Source: Enoplolaimus lenunculus
Lineage: Eukaryota > Nematoda > Enoplea > Enoplida > Thoracostomopsidae
Length of the DNA stretch: 64,000 nucleotides
Assembly: GCA_030248215.1 (NCBI GenBank)
Contig: JASANG010001561.1
Span: 186,001-250,000, forward strand
Direction: 5' to 3'
How positions within the stretch are numbered: the first letter of the stretch is position 1; each line of letters starts with the position of its first letter. The notes under the pieces were generated by a model. The model saw nothing but the letters and a program-made list of their open reading frames with translations. It was not told where the DNA came from and did not search any database. Made by a program: the position numbers and the translations under genes. This document shows positions 1 to 12,364 of the stretch, piece after piece.

Positions 1-110
1 GATTACTAATTGCAATTTGTAATTACATCACTAAATCAGCACACGGCTAAAAACATTAAATTATATATCTATATATAATAAAGAAAAAAATTTATACATT
101 ATATTTAATT

Positions 111-150
111 CAGGGTGCAACCGGAGGTGGAAAATACCGGAGTAAAAATG
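111..150 (+). mobile_element. H1 left terminus
   Basis: CAGGGTGCAACCGGAGGTGG is an intact H1 terminal repeat. No matching right end is seen before the next element, so it is a fragment or is interrupted by the foldback at 151-328. Confidence 0.6.
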
Positions 151-328
151 GTGAGTCAAATTGACTTTCTCTGTCATAGGCTTTTCCGGACTACACAAAC
201 CGAGTCAAAATTTGACTCCGCCTGAGTCAAATTCCCCTCAATTTGACATTGGCGGAGTCGAATTTTGACTCAGTTTGTGTAGTCCGGAAAAGCCTACTTC
301 AGAGAGAGTCAATTTAACTCGCCATTTT
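151..328. repeat. foldback (inverted repeat) with ~75-bp arms
   Basis: The left arm (AATGGTGAGTCAAATTGACT... GTCATAGGCTTTTCCGGACT... CGAGTCAAAATTTGACTCCG) is the reverse complement of the right arm ending TTAACTCGCCATTTTT, with a ~25-bp loop. The GTTTAACTCGCCATTTTTGC end recurs at about 29051, so it is probably a mobile foldback element. Confidence 0.8.
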
Positions 329-632
329 TTGCAGTGTGGTGACCAAAATAAAAGAAGGTCCTCATTTTGAGTCCCAATCACTAGGAATCCGTATCCCTAA
401 TAAGAGCCTGTAAAAGGATAGAGTCCTTAAACCCTAATTAGAGCCCATAAATGTCAATAATTAAAAATTGTACTACATAAATGACTCCAGCACCAAATAC
501 AGTCGAGTTCGAAACTTTAAATCCTACTAAGTGTTGAAAGTAGGTATATACATGCTTAAGTATAACCTTGTATTGTCGCTCAAGGTTTTGATACAAGATA
601 AATAAACGTTTCATTCAGCGGATAGTTGCAAT

Positions 633-1341
633 CAGGGTAAAACCGGAATTATAAAATACCGGAATCGGAACAGGAAAACGAAAAATGCTTCTTACCAAAA
701 AATTCATTTTTAGCGCTATTTTGTCGCCTTTCATGGTGTATAAAATCAGGGTGTAACCGGATATCCGTTTCCGTCTCCGGTAAAAATCGGTGTCCGTTTC
801 CGTTACAAAAATACCGGAAATTCTGTTATTTTTATGCTAAAAAATTACTTGTAAATCACGTATATATCGCACAATTTTTCATTATACATATGCTGTGACT
901 GCTCGAAACAAAATAAAAATTACGAACTTTATCCAAAATCTTAAAATTTTCGTTGTAACCTCATTTAGGTTGGCAGAAAAATAAAACATCTTTGAAACTA
1001 TTGTACTTCAATATCCGGTTTCCGTTTTCGTTTTCGTTATTTTTACTTTCCATTTACACACCATTAAGAATGCCAAAATCCTGAAACAAATGCGTGAGCT
1101 GGAAACATGATAAATTATGGAGCGCGGCACAAATTGCAAATTTTGCAATACACGCTCAGGCAATTTTACAAAAAATGAGTTAGAATAATGTCAAATTTTC
1201 TTAACTTTTAAATGAGAAAAAATGTTTAATACCGAAAATACCGGAAAATTTCAGTGAAAAAACACCTGATTTATTACCGGAAGCGGATAGTGAAAATTAC
1301 AGAATTTCCCTACTGGAACCTGGAATTCCGGTGGCACCCCA
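633..1341. mobile_element. H1 hAT-like element nested in M1, itself interrupted
   Basis: Starts CAGGGTAAAACCGGAAT and ends ATTCCGGTGGCACCCCA. It is flanked by GTTGCAAT (625-632) and GTTACAAT (1342-1349), an 8-bp duplication with one mismatch as in hAT elements. Its interior (AAAAAATTCATTTTTAGCGC... and AAGAATGCCAAAATCCTGAA...) also occurs at 58560-58650. It is split by a second H1 element starting at 747. Confidence 0.85.
747..1064. mobile_element. second H1-type hAT-like element, innermost of three layers
   Basis: Begins CAGGGTGTAACCGGATATCC after ATAAAAT and ends at TTTCCATTTACACACC, degraded from the usual GTTTACGCCCTG-like end seen near 14750. It lies within the 633-1341 element. The right boundary is approximate and the duplication is not legible. 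Confidence 0.65.
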
Positions 1342-1477
1342 GTTACAATACCGGATATATATCAGTAACGAAGGGTGGATTAAAATAAGAAACAGTCCTT
1401 AACCGAATGACAAATGAGGATACCCTTTGGAGAAACCAAATAAATATCATTCCCCCATCTAATTCGGGTCGCTACAG

Positions 1478-4400
1478 TAGTTAAATGATGTTTTTAATTT
1501 GTAAATTTAAAACAAATATCTGTAATGTGTTGTTAAATCGTTCTGTTATTTTTTAAGAAATCCTGGCAATCCTTTCTTCAAAATTGTTCCAAAAGTTAAA
1601 ACGAAACGAGCCAAACAAATACGGTGAAAAATTTCACTACTGAAATTTCCAGAACTGCTTGCAAAAGTTCTACCTGAGCGGAGGTCTAAATTTCACGGAG
1701 GCAGTGTACACGTTTATGAGAAGAACGCCAACTAAGTTTTAAGCAAAATTTTACTAGCACAAAAACAGTTTATAAATAAATACTCTCAAATTTGCAGCTG
1801 GCATTGTCAGACCAGCCTGTTCGCATACCTGTTTGAGGTTGGTGTTCATTTACTCTGTGTAGCACCTAAAACCGATGTTTTAGCCTCCGCCAACTTTGAG
1901 CGAAATTTTCGATTTGTTTTCTAAAAGTTGTGTTTCTCAGTGTGAAATTGTTCGTAACTAATGCTATTTTCGAAGTATGATGATTACCAAAGTTTGTCAA
2001 AAAAGAAGAATGAAACCAAATTTTTAGCAATACTCTACTGATATTTGACAGTATACGCAAATCCAACAAATTCTACTTTACCTCAGGCTCGGACAAAATT
2101 TCCTAACTTCCGGTTCCGGTCTTTCCTTTCCCGGTTGCTTGTCATTGTGACATGTCCAGTTGTTGTTTAACTTTCGGCTCAACAAAGTATATACATCACG
2201 ACAGAATAGGCTATGGTACTTTAGTCCAATGAAAAAATCTCTAAGCGGATTACATTTCCCATTGGTTCATACTTTTTGTGAAATTAATATTACACAAGAA
2301 ATTTTGACTTAGTCAAGTTCATGGTCAACGCGAGCCAACTCGCTGGGTAAAGAAGTGCCAAGAATGCAAAGCTGACTGGAATAAATGCAAAATAGAAAAC
2401 TCAGAACAAGCCAATAATGAAAGAACCTTCGAATACAACGTTTTACGCAGTTCAACTATGTTTGGTCGGAGAAGAATTGGTTCTTTGTGCGCTTTGTCCT
2501 ATTGTAAGATGATGAAGCTTAAAGGAAAACCTAATCTTAGATAACCCATTTACTACACGTAAGCTAAACCTTTGGAGGGTAAAGCGTAGTTACAAAAGCC
2601 AATGAATTGCGGGATTCATAATGGTACAAATTTAGTCACATTTGCATAGCTATAACTATTATCAATCACAATTTCTTCAAGTCTTACCAGTGTTTTAAAA
2701 TTGTTGTTTTTTGCAACATATCTTTTGGCTAATTCGTGTTTCAGTCTGCTTTAGAACAATTGTGCTGAAACAAACCATTAAATTAATGCCAATTTTCTTT
2801 AAGATTGTGAGTTAATTCCTGCCTTTTATGGTTGTTACACACGGCGAATGATTGTGTTATTGCTCCATATACTTGCATTTGTTGAAGGTTCTCGCGTAGA
2901 ATACGGTAAAGATTTTTAACAAAAACGTTCTGCCCTGTTTAAAGTACGCAATTCTTTGAAAAATGCCGTAAGCAAATGCAATAGTCACCGCCAGAGGGCG
3001 GTGGCGAAAAATAAAAATTTCTTTATTCAAACTTTTAAGCAAAATACACACAAGTTTTGAAGTGTTAATGACAATAATAAACTCGGGGCCTACGTTGCAA
3101 AGGCTAAATAGTGTATTTGTTGAATTTGTTAATGGACTGAGGGATGTAAGAAAAGAGTAAAAATGTCCTACTGACAAGTGTCCTCCATCTGTTCACACAT
3201 ATTGCACTTGCAGTATGCATCAGTATAAATTGCACTTTCGTTTTAGTTTCCCACCAAAATATGAACAAATCTAAACCACTTAACGTGAAAATGTGTAAAA
3301 TTGCCAACAATGAAATGTTTTATATATATTTGCTAACTTAATTACTATTTATGCATGCTTTCTCAAAGTGAGTTAAGAGTAAACAAACAACAAAATTTGT
3401 GTTTACGACACAGAAAATTGCAAATTCATGAATGCCACCTTCACTGGTTGAAAGTGATTTGGAAAGTGTTCTGGTCTATACCTATCATTTGTTTACTATC
3501 GTGAAAGTTCAGCCAGCTGGGCCAGAAATTAGCGTTTTTATACTAAATGTCGCTGAAGAAACTTCGAAGTCAGATGTAAAACCAATTTAGACGAATTGCA
3601 GTAATGTAGTTCTTTAGTAAATAATTTTGCCGTTTACTCCTAAATTTGGCAAATACTAAGTGATGTAAAATACCTTATTTTGTCTCCACCTCGGGTTCTG
3701 GCAAACTTTTTAACACTTTGGGTTATTGAACTTATGCCTATGTAACGTTCCACGTGCATAATTGCGGCAACAGCGCTACGTGATTGCATAGGGAGATTGC
3801 ACGTACTTATAGAACAATACGAATGCGCTGCGTCTTTACAAAGACATTGTCATGTAACACATAGTAGTGCAACATATAAGCATTTAGACTACATGGCCCA
3901 ATCAAACGGTAGAAGCCAAATGTTCGGGAATGTTTTACTGACTGACTCTATAGTTTGAAGTTTTGCGGACAGCTCCAGCTAGTTAGTGATGTTTGGTCGC
4001 TCCATTTAGCTACTCTAGTTTGTCCGTTATCTTTGCTTCAATAAAGCACTTGTTTTAAACCGGTGTTTCTGCTTACCATGTTCACTTGGTCGTTTAGTTG
4101 ATTTTTATACTGTTTACACCATGTTTATAACTGATTAAAAATAAAATACAAGTTTAAGTGCTTGTCATGAAACATGTTTAAATGATTTGGATTTTATATG
4201 CTTGTTTCATTGTTGTCAGCAAAAGTAAGGTCAAGTATAATAGTAAATGTAAAATTAGTGTAAGTAACCTTACTCTGTGTACATGTATGCACAAGGATTT
4301 GAGGTTTGTTCAATGAACAAATTTTACTGCTTAAAATGTTTACTCTGCAATAACACATGGAAAAGGCGTGAATCAGATGCATAAGTCGTATGCTTAGCCC

Positions 4401-4489
4401 TGCCTATGAACACCGAAGACTATCACGAAAATTGGTTCACATAAATGGGACAAGAATACGTTATGCGTCGCACCATGGAGTAAAATTAT
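1478..4489. other. intergenic, no gene recognised
   Basis: About 3 kb of AT-rich sequence. Short open frames on the minus strand (2857-3310) have no recognisable family. A CCGGTTCCGG fragment near 2110 looks like H1 debris. Nothing else is supportable. Confidence 0.6.
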
Positions 4490-4540
4490 GGGCGTAAACG
4501 GATAGTAAAAATAACGAAAACGGAAAAGAGACATTGAAGT
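4490..4540. mobile_element. H1-like terminal fragment
   Basis: GGGCGTAAACGGATAGTAAAAATAACGAAAACGG is the reverse of the ...CCGTTTACGCCC end seen near 14750. Only one end is preserved. Confidence 0.5.
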
Positions 4541-4576
4541 CCTTTAAAGATAAATATGTAAGAATTTTTCCAATAA

Positions 4577-4834
4577 CCCTTTCTCACATGAATATTGTCC
4601 ATTTCATATAAGATGTAATTTCAAGGAAAGATTTGATCCCCAGTCTCACGGGTGGAGGCGTTTACGATGACCACTGCGCTATAGGAGCTTGACGCTCGAC
4701 CGAGTAGGCTCTCGCGTCTTGTGGAGATTTTGCACTGCGCATATATGTTATAAATGTTAAACACTGCTCACAGTGTGTATTGCTCGTACATTATTGTGTA
4801 TAGTTGCTCATAGTATACTCTATGAGTGAAAGGG
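4577..4834 (+). mobile_element. P1 element, piggyBac-like MITE
   Basis: Starts CCCTTTCTCACATGAATATT and ends CTATGAGTGAAAGGG. Flanks are ATAA (decayed TTAA) on the left and TTAA on the right. The central CTATAGGAGCTTGACGCTCG block is shared with copies at 41714 and 52407. Noncoding. Confidence 0.8.
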
Positions 4835-4919
4835 TTAAAGTAACATGGGCCAATCGATATTATATTTGTTGATAAAATTATTCGTATAATCATAAATTTG
4901 CAGTTAGGATTACAATATA

Positions 4920-5341
4920 CTATTGTAACTTGAATAAGAGGGGGACTGATATTTATTTGGCCTCTCCAGAGGGTACCCCCTGTTATTCGTTTACGGACTG
5001 TGATTTATTTTCAACTCGTCCTCCTGTGCTCTTCGTTACTGATATATCCGGTATTGCAACTATTCATTGAATTAAATGTTTTTTTGCCCTGCATCAAAAG
5101 CTTGAGCGATAATGCAAGGTTACATACTTCCAAAACTTAAGCACGCTTTAAAGTATCGAACTCAAATTATTTGGTCCCGGAGTCATTTATGCGTTAAAAT
5201 TAGGAATAATTGACATTTATGGACTCTAGGGTTTAGGGACTCAACACGCTTACGGACTCTTATTAAGGATGCAGACTCCTATTGATTGGGACTCAAAATA
5301 GGAACCCCTCTTATTACCCCCTCTTATTCAGGTCACTACAG
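4920..5341 (+). mobile_element. M1 element, complete
   Basis: 422 bp. The left end CTATTGTAACTTGAATAAGAG and right end CTCTTATTCAGGTCACTACAG are imperfect inverted repeats flanked by TA (4918-4919 and 5342-5343). The interior has the family's paired motifs: GACTGATATTTATTTGGCC near the left end and a GACTCAAAATAGG run near the right. No ORF. Confidence 0.88.
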
Positions 5342-5343
5342 TA

Positions 5344-7713
5344 AGCTTGTTGTTTCGATTCCAATTACGTTTCCGACATAATCCAGTTCCGCTTTGCACC
5401 CTGCTTGACGCATAAAAATACATAAAATTCCTTTTATACCTACGGAAGATACTGTTTTCGTGCAGATTGAAAGTTTAAAGCCTAAATTTTGCTTAATGGC
5501 TGAAAGTGGTACAAATCGCTAATATTTTCAATATGAAGTCTCACGTAATACTACATTGAATGGCACGTAAATCAATATACAGTCGTTTTTAGCTTTAACT
5601 TTTACAAACTTGCCATCGCTTCTACCGCGTTGTATGTTTGAATTAACCAGAGGTGCAATCGAATCTGCACCGGGCCATAAACCTAACTACAAATTCACTC
5701 GCAAACCCCATGCTAAACGGCACATTGTTTAAGTATATTGCACCTATAAAAGCACATGCAGATTAGTGATCACCCTTTAACACCAAAAAATCGAAATAGT
5801 GGGAGCGTTTTCAGGGGTACCACAGGGTTAACAACTGGTTTTTTAGATTTAATGCTATATATGTTCCAATTTTTAGCATATTGATTCTGCAATGAAGTTT
5901 CATCTATGATAGCTAAGCCACGACAAGGCAAAAATTTTGCACAATGAAATATTCATGGAAAACGTATTGTAAAATCTAGATCTGTAAAACGCGACTTCCG
6001 GTAGAAAGCGGATCCATGCAGAGTATACAACCGGAGTTCTGCCTCCGGCATCGGCTCCGGCAGAAAACCAACCTTCGCCTCCGAGCTAAGCCAAAACCCA
6101 AAAATTACTACATGACCAGATATTGAAGAAAAACGATTGTATACATGAGAAATTTTTCATCTTAAGTCGGATTTCTGTTTGGTATACTGCAGTGTATAAG
6201 TTTTGTCCGTTCTCTTTTCACTTATGTTGCTTTCATGAAAATCCATGTGCTGTTCATTGGGATGATTTTACACTTAAGCCACGCCACGCCCACTGACAGC
6301 CGCTTCGCCTACCACCCTTGCAGGACTTGGGACATCGGGAAATGGTACAGCCCGGCCCTTCCCTTAAACTCACTCGGCCCGCATTAAATTTGGTCTTCAC
6401 TCTGATAGCTGAGCATGGTTTATAAGCGGGTGTGTATGCACTGCAGACCAATCGTCGCAAAGATGGGGTATTAGTATAAAATGCAATGCGAGCGTTTAGT
6501 GGATATGCTAAATGCAGAGGAGCCGAAAAAAGGTGTTTTTGTCTAGGGGTAGCACCGGGAGTAGTTATTAGTAGAACTAGCATGTCTGAACTGCAGGAAT
6601 GGAGTAACTTCGTGCTGCTTGCTGGAAGGCGTTAGACTTTCCCGCTCCGGTTTCTATCAGAATCTCGTAATCCTCTCTTCTAAATAGTTATCCGGAAACT
6701 AGTCTCATAATAAAGGGGGTGCGAAATGACCAAATTGTATCTAGCTTGCCCTTGTGAAATGCGTAGTCATAAAGTGGCACTGTTAAAAAGAGACATTGAA
6801 TGGCTAAGCCGTAGAGTGCTCTCTCTTAAGCACAAGTATCGGGCATTCTCGCTGGCTCGATGCAGGAATCCACTATTAACCACGTTTAACTCCCATGTTC
6901 CTTTGTTTTCTTCAAATTCAGCACGACTCGAAGGGTTCCATGCATAACCGTAAACAGCGATTCATAGTTATGATGTGTTCAGATTTTGCAAAATTGCATA
7001 TATTGTTTACGTTGTTGGGTTTCGGTGATATATTATGGTATATCATATTTTAAAACAACTCAGAGTCGTTGCGTTAGCATTTTTGAATTTTGCAACGGAA
7101 TCGGCTTGACTTTACAGGAAGCGTCTTGAGTTTTGAAAAAGGGGATTTCCGTTCAAATAATTTCTGAGGGGGTTCAATTCATAAAAAAGGAAGACAGGTC
7201 TTTGCATTCGGAGAACTCGGGACGCTTTGCTCTGAGCTTTATAAGATTTAGGGTGAGAAGGGGCATCTAACGATTTTAAACTGTCAGGAGCTTGAAGGCT
7301 AGCGTGGCACTTGATTATTTGGTACTTCTCGGTGGCGGTTTTATTTACCGTGTCAAGACTGTTTGAGCTCTCTAAAAGCAACAACCCACTTGGACCTTTA
7401 TCGGAACATGGGGAGACATATTTTTTTAAAGCTATGTTACTGCAAAACCGAAAAGAAGACGGCCTATAGAACAAAAAAGTAAAGTATTTTGTGCGTGATA
7501 ATAGTATATGATCTGTTTTGGCAAACAACCTTTGCTATATCTCGATCTGAATATCTAAAGCATTGTCAAACATATTTACATAGCTAGGGCGAGGAATTGT
7601 AAATGCATTTTTAGTTTGTGGTTGAAATAAATAAAGTGGTAATGGAATATTGCATGTTGTAAAAAGCTCAAAAACTGTTTACTAAAATTCATATATGTCG
7701 CATTATATGTAAA
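5344..7713. other. upstream of PTPS, no gene recognised
   Basis: Contains an H1-type fragment at about 5985-6095 (CCGGAGTTCTGCCTCCGGCA). Minus-strand open frames of 109 and 138 codons at 6254-6583 and 7112-7528 have no family resemblance and no supporting splice context. The PTPS promoter should lie at the right end; no clear TATA box was seen. Confidence 0.55.
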
Positions 7714-10700
7714 ATGAGTAACAAGCAGCCAATTATGTATCTGACAAGAGCTGAAACGTTTAGCGCGTGCCACCGTCTTCACAGGTGTGTTTTTTAAGTT
7801 TTTATTTTGTTACATATAGTTTGTTTTGTAAGATGATTTGTAACAACAGAACTTCCGATTCGGTATCAGTTTTTGCAAAAGTTGAAGGTTCCGAATCTGA
7901 TTTTCGCTATGGGTTTTGGAAAAATCGAATCCAAGGAAGGTTCGGTAACAACTAACAACTATTTGTATGTTTGAAATTATGCTGAAGAGACCTATTTTGG
8001 AAATGTTTTGCCACTTGCGGTCAGTTTGAAAATTTACCCGTATTTCAATAACTTGGGATTTGGATATTTTATGATGTACATGTAATGTTGCACTCGGCAC
8101 GCTAATAGCAGGTGCCATTAGAGGTGGAAAGACTCAGCGCCGTAACTCAGAAAATTTTGTCAGAGCTGTGGTGAAATAAAATTAGGTAATGAAGATGTTG
8201 AATTTGCTAATTTTAACTAATTCGCTTGCAGGGTGCAACCGGATATCTGGTTCCGGCTTCTGCAAAATATTGACATCCCGCTCCGGTATTCTAACTTACC
8301 GGATATTATTTTTAAAAAACTTCAAAAAATTATAGCATTTTTCTTATTTATGCCAAGTACCATCGGACTGACTGACTTACTTTTACATATTTTTTCTGTC
8401 AAACATGCAAAGTAAATCTTTGTACGGGATCGTGTACGTTCCCCCGATCTTAGCCGCCTCTGTTTTATTATAAATGCGGAAAACTGGATGCCCTTAAAAC
8501 GAACATGGGCCAAACGAATATTGTAAGTGAACGCAACTGTGCAAAACAGAATAGTATAATTGGTACGTTGTTTAAGTGTTAGAAATGCACGGCGTGAGAT
8601 GTTAAATGTTGTCACGTAAATACTTTAGGTACCTTAAACCACGGAACAAAGAATTGTAAGCTACGTTAGTACGTATTAGGTTTGAATTCATTATCCGGCT
8701 CCGGCTGGATATTAGATTATCCGGCTCCGTCAGTTTTTGGTATCAGGTTACACCCTGTTCTCGAGGTGTTGTCAAAATTTAGTTTTAAGCTACCTTGGGA
8801 AATCTCGGCAATCAAAGCTTTCAAACTGACACTGAAGCTATAAACATACTTACTCACTGAATAGCTCAACATATGCAAAAGTACGAAAAATTGCAATACC
8901 GAAATTGCCGGCAACTATGTCAATTTTCTTCCGGAGACGGACAGGCAGGCCTCTCTGGGTTGTGCCACGGCTGCTTTTAGCTCATCTTTTATTCTACTCA
9001 CTACGTACTTCGCACACCAGATATGCTCGGTCATCCTTATCGCTTTATTAGCATGACCTAGAAGCGTTTAAACACTTTTTATCTTGGGGCTTTTTGTGTA
9101 CATGTATATGAAAAGCAAAAGCATTTAACGTTTGAGTCATATATCTGCCGTTTTTTGCTCAAGAAAGTGTAGATCTACTGCAACTGTTATAAAGTTTAAA
9201 GCATAAAAATTCAGACATTTATTTTTATAAGTCCGCATTTATTACGAGCCTGGCACATCGATAACTACAGAATCAAATTTGAAATTTAGAATTCTAGCAA
9301 CCAAACGTAACTCGCAATAACTCGCAAATGGACATAATAGTATACGGAATCAGAAATGATGTATAAGCTTCGACTACATGAAATTTGAAAGGCTGAAGTC
9401 GAAATATTATCGATATATATGTAATTGATGATGATTATTTACGGTTGTTATCGACACTGCGTACTTTGCGCCAATTTTGTTCAAGATATTCGGATACTTT
9501 ATTTTATGCGTTGCCGACCACTATTACGCATGCTACTATAGCACTACTTGCTATTTTATAGTTTTGTTTCTACAAGAGTTTTAGTGATAACTATGCTTCT
9601 TGAAGTACTTATTTTTGGTATTTCGACCAAAATTAACAGACACGTATTGTTACTTTGGTCGTAAAATTGCATAATATAGAATTTTGTTATGCTTTTGAGC
9701 AGTTAATTTCAGAAAATTTTTAATACTAAGGCAGAAACCGGATGTTGGTCTTTTGCAGCTGGATATCCGGTTGTACTCATGAATAAAATTTATAGTGTGC
9801 AAACATAGTTTTAGTGACAAGCTCTCAGATGAAGACAATTTAAAGATATATGGAAAATGTAATAACATTAATGGTCATGGACATAATTACAAAGGCACGT
9901 AAGTTTAGTTTATAGTTTACAATTTACTGTAGAAAAAATTTGATTTTTTAATTCGGAAATTCTCAAGCACAGTTTACTGTGCTCATTTGCACGAAATGGT
10001 CGTCAAAAGAAAGTTTTGAAGTAGTATCTTTAAACGAATTTGAGATATTTTTATAACACTGTTTATATGTAACTGGTTTTTATTCCAGTGAAGGTAACTG
10101 TTCGAGGAACTGTTAATGCGACGACTGGCATGGTTATGAACATCGCAGAGTTGAAAAGGCTCATACAGGCAGGTACATGGCGCTTACACCAAGCTTTACA
10201 TCATTGACGTGAAGAATTATCAAGCATGCATGTTCTGTTGCATGAAATTAAAAACATCGCATGATGTGGTAATTCGATTGCTGCTTAAATTTGTTCAACG
10301 AAGTATTAATTTCTATGAGGGCGTGACTTGCGTTGATATATTTGAAATGGTTTTACTTATGTTTATTTTGTTTTCTAATTGTTTTTGGCACCAGAAATAT
10401 GTACGTATTAGTTTTTATAATGTCAAAATGTTCGCTCCTTGGTGAGTAATTTCCTGAGCATATTGAGTCAAGTTTGTGAAAATTCTTAGGTTAACGAACC
10501 GTTATAGAGTTTACGGCTGAGTGCATGCTTAGTCAGATTAATTTTCATGGGTAATCCTCGTGTACTTGAGTGTGGCGCCGTTGTGATTTTATTTTTTGTT
10601 ATTATAGAAAGTGTTAATGGAACTTGATCATCGAAACGTGGATAAAGACGTTAAATATTTCAAGAAAGGTATAGTCAGGTACGTCAGTTTCAGAAACGTA

Positions 10701-11186
10701 TTCAGTTCGTTCCGATGTTTCACCTGTTTAAAAGTTTTTAATAGACGATTGTCAGATTTAATATGTTTTTGCTAAGCACTATGTGCGTGTAGTATAACGT
10801 GCGGCGATATAACATAATTAACAGTTTATTACTGCTGTAGCAGTTGAGTAAAATACTTACTCACAATACATGTGCCCACTCTGTATCTGAGTTTTTGCTG
10901 CGCTGAAACTTTGTTTAAACCAACTTCTGATGTAGAAAGCTGGTTTTCAAATTGTGTAGCGCGCAAAAGTTTGCATTATATGGGACCACATTATATTGCT
11001 CCGTTGTGTAACAAAAAAGTGACTAACTGCTTCTGTGGAGATGTTTCTTTTTTCAGTACAACAGAAAACATCGCCTACTATATCTGGCAACAATTGACTG
11101 CTGAAATGCCAAAGCCAGACTTACTGTATGAAGTAAAAGTCCGAGAAACTGACAAAAATACTGTTATTTATCGTGGAGAAACCTAA
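7714..11186 (+). CDS. PTS: 6-pyruvoyl-tetrahydropterin synthase (PTPS), 5 exons, complete
   Basis: Zinc enzyme converting 7,8-dihydroneopterin triphosphate to 6-pyruvoyl-tetrahydropterin in cytosolic tetrahydrobiopterin synthesis. Exons inferred by eye: 7714-7784, 9815-9894, 10089-10168, 10608-10678, 11057-11186. They total 432 nt, 143 aa; the human enzyme is 145 aa. Exon 1 gives [10 protein letters not shown] with the first zinc His. Exon 2 gives [14 protein letters not shown] with the catalytic Cys and HxH zinc pair. Exon 3 gives [11 protein letters not shown]. Exon 4 gives LDHRNVDKD with the Asp-His pair. Exon 5 gives [11 protein letters not shown] and VRETDKN with the catalytic Glu. All known active-site residues are present. 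The start is ATG 7714 (AAAATGAG); an in-frame ATG at 7735 is possible. Intron 2 has a GC donor (AAAG|GCACGT). Intron 3 is either CAG|GCAGGT with acceptor TATAG, or GT four bases later with acceptor AAAG; these change one residue (K or A). Intron 1 contains an H1 transposon. Confidence 0.93.
8229..8757 (+). mobile_element. H1 element in PTPS intron 1
   Basis: 529 bp from CAGGGTGCAACCGGATATCT to ATCAGGTTACACCCTG, with several CCGGCTCCGG motifs near both ends. The flanks TTCGCTTG and TTCTCGAG agree at 5 of 8 positions, consistent with an old 8-bp duplication. No transposase. Confidence 0.82.
9733..9776. mobile_element. H1 fragment in PTPS intron 1
   Basis: GCAGAAACCGGATGTTGG and GGATATCCGGTTGTAC resemble H1 ends brought together by deletion. 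It lies 40 bp upstream of the exon 2 acceptor. Confidence 0.5.
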
Positions 11187-12364
11187 CTTTACACCCAGTT
11201 TACAAAAACATATCCGTGTAATGCAGGACTACGTATATTTTGTTTTTTTCTGCCAACTTTACGGAAATATATCTTTGTAATGCATGACTACGTGTTCGTA
11301 TTCATGTTTGGCTTTTTATTTATTTGTATTTTGGTCTTCGTTCGAAATGCAAAACTGTTGAACTTTTACATCAATTTATTTAGGTTTTCCTACGTAGTTG
11401 ATGAGTGATGGGTAAGCCCGCCTGCTTCAGGGATTAGAAACTGAAAGACGCGAAATGTGGAGGGCGGAAAGAATGGTGTTACGCTTGCTATGTACGTATC
11501 TAATATATAGACACAAAAATTTTGTTACGCACGTACCCTGCCGCGACCTTCACTTTATGGTTGATGTTAAAACTGTTGTACATTATGCTTCAAAATCTTG
11601 TTAATTGAAAATGAATGTTGTGTTTCCAGCAGGAGGATGTGTGGAAAGTGAGGAGAGAGAACAACGTGGGAGAGGTCGAAGTAAGGGAGCTCGATTGTGG
11701 GGCTTCGCTATTCTTGCTAGAAAACCCAACGTTTAAAGTTAATCACGATCTTTTTGTGGCATAATTTGCAATATATCCAACTGTCATCATTTGCTGAATG
11801 TTGAAAGCTTAGGAGGTCTTTGTTCTCTTCCTATCATATCCTTTTTGAAACATATTTTCTGTGATATTAATTTGTGCATGTAGAATACTACTGATCATTG
11901 ATGTTTATTGTATGCTGTAATTGCTGTGCATAATAGTGTATATATTCAGCGGTGCATTGTTGGTAGTGAAACGTTTTTTATTTTGCAAAGAAGGTTTTAA
12001 TAAGTTTGAATGTTTTTACCTGTTATCTAAGTAGTTGTGTCGTAACCATTATGTTTGTTACATTATTCCAAATTCATTTTGATGATTGAGTGTTTATGAA
12101 CTACAAAATGCAGAAACGAGCTGTACAGTAATTCTATTACACGCCTTACAAATACTGTTTCAGCAATAAACTCTATTTTCATAAATTCTGTTTGGCAGAA
12201 ATTAACCTTTTCGTGCCGTATAAATTTTGGCAACAAATTTATTTAATTTCGATACTGAAGCTGTACTTTAAAAGCTAATAGTTTTTATACTTACTTTGTT
12301 CATGTCTTGCTAGTAAATACCGTTGGTTTTGACGATTTGTTTTATTGTTATGTATAGTCATGAG
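11187..12364. other. PTPS 3' region and intergenic DNA
   Basis: Just after the stop a ~60-bp segment is imperfectly duplicated (ACATATCCGTGTAATGCAGG and ATATATCTTTGTAATGCATG, each followed by ACTACGT). AATAAA at 12165-12170 could be a polyadenylation signal but lies ~980 nt from the stop. A purine-rich block at 11630-11700 was not assigned. Confidence 0.45.

Larger units (their letters stand above)
332..1477 (-). mobile_element. M1 element (Tc1/mariner-like MITE), split by hAT insertions
   Basis: The two halves, 332-632 and 1342-1477, match the ~430-bp M1 consensus in reverse orientation. The left end CAGTGTGGTGACC is degenerate; the right end ...CGGGTCGCTACAG is followed by TA. The pieces are separated by an H1 hAT element with its own 8-bp duplication. 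No coding capacity. Confidence 0.85.

Noticed and set aside
7112-7528. 138-codon minus-strand frame just upstream of PTPS
   Set aside because: No recognisable domain; lies in the PTPS 5' region and composition looks noncoding.
10872-11056. Extended PTPS last exon upstream of 11057
   Set aside because: The open frame continues upstream, but PTPS homology begins exactly at TTEN after TTTTTTCAG; the upstream residues do not match and phase fits the 10678 donor.
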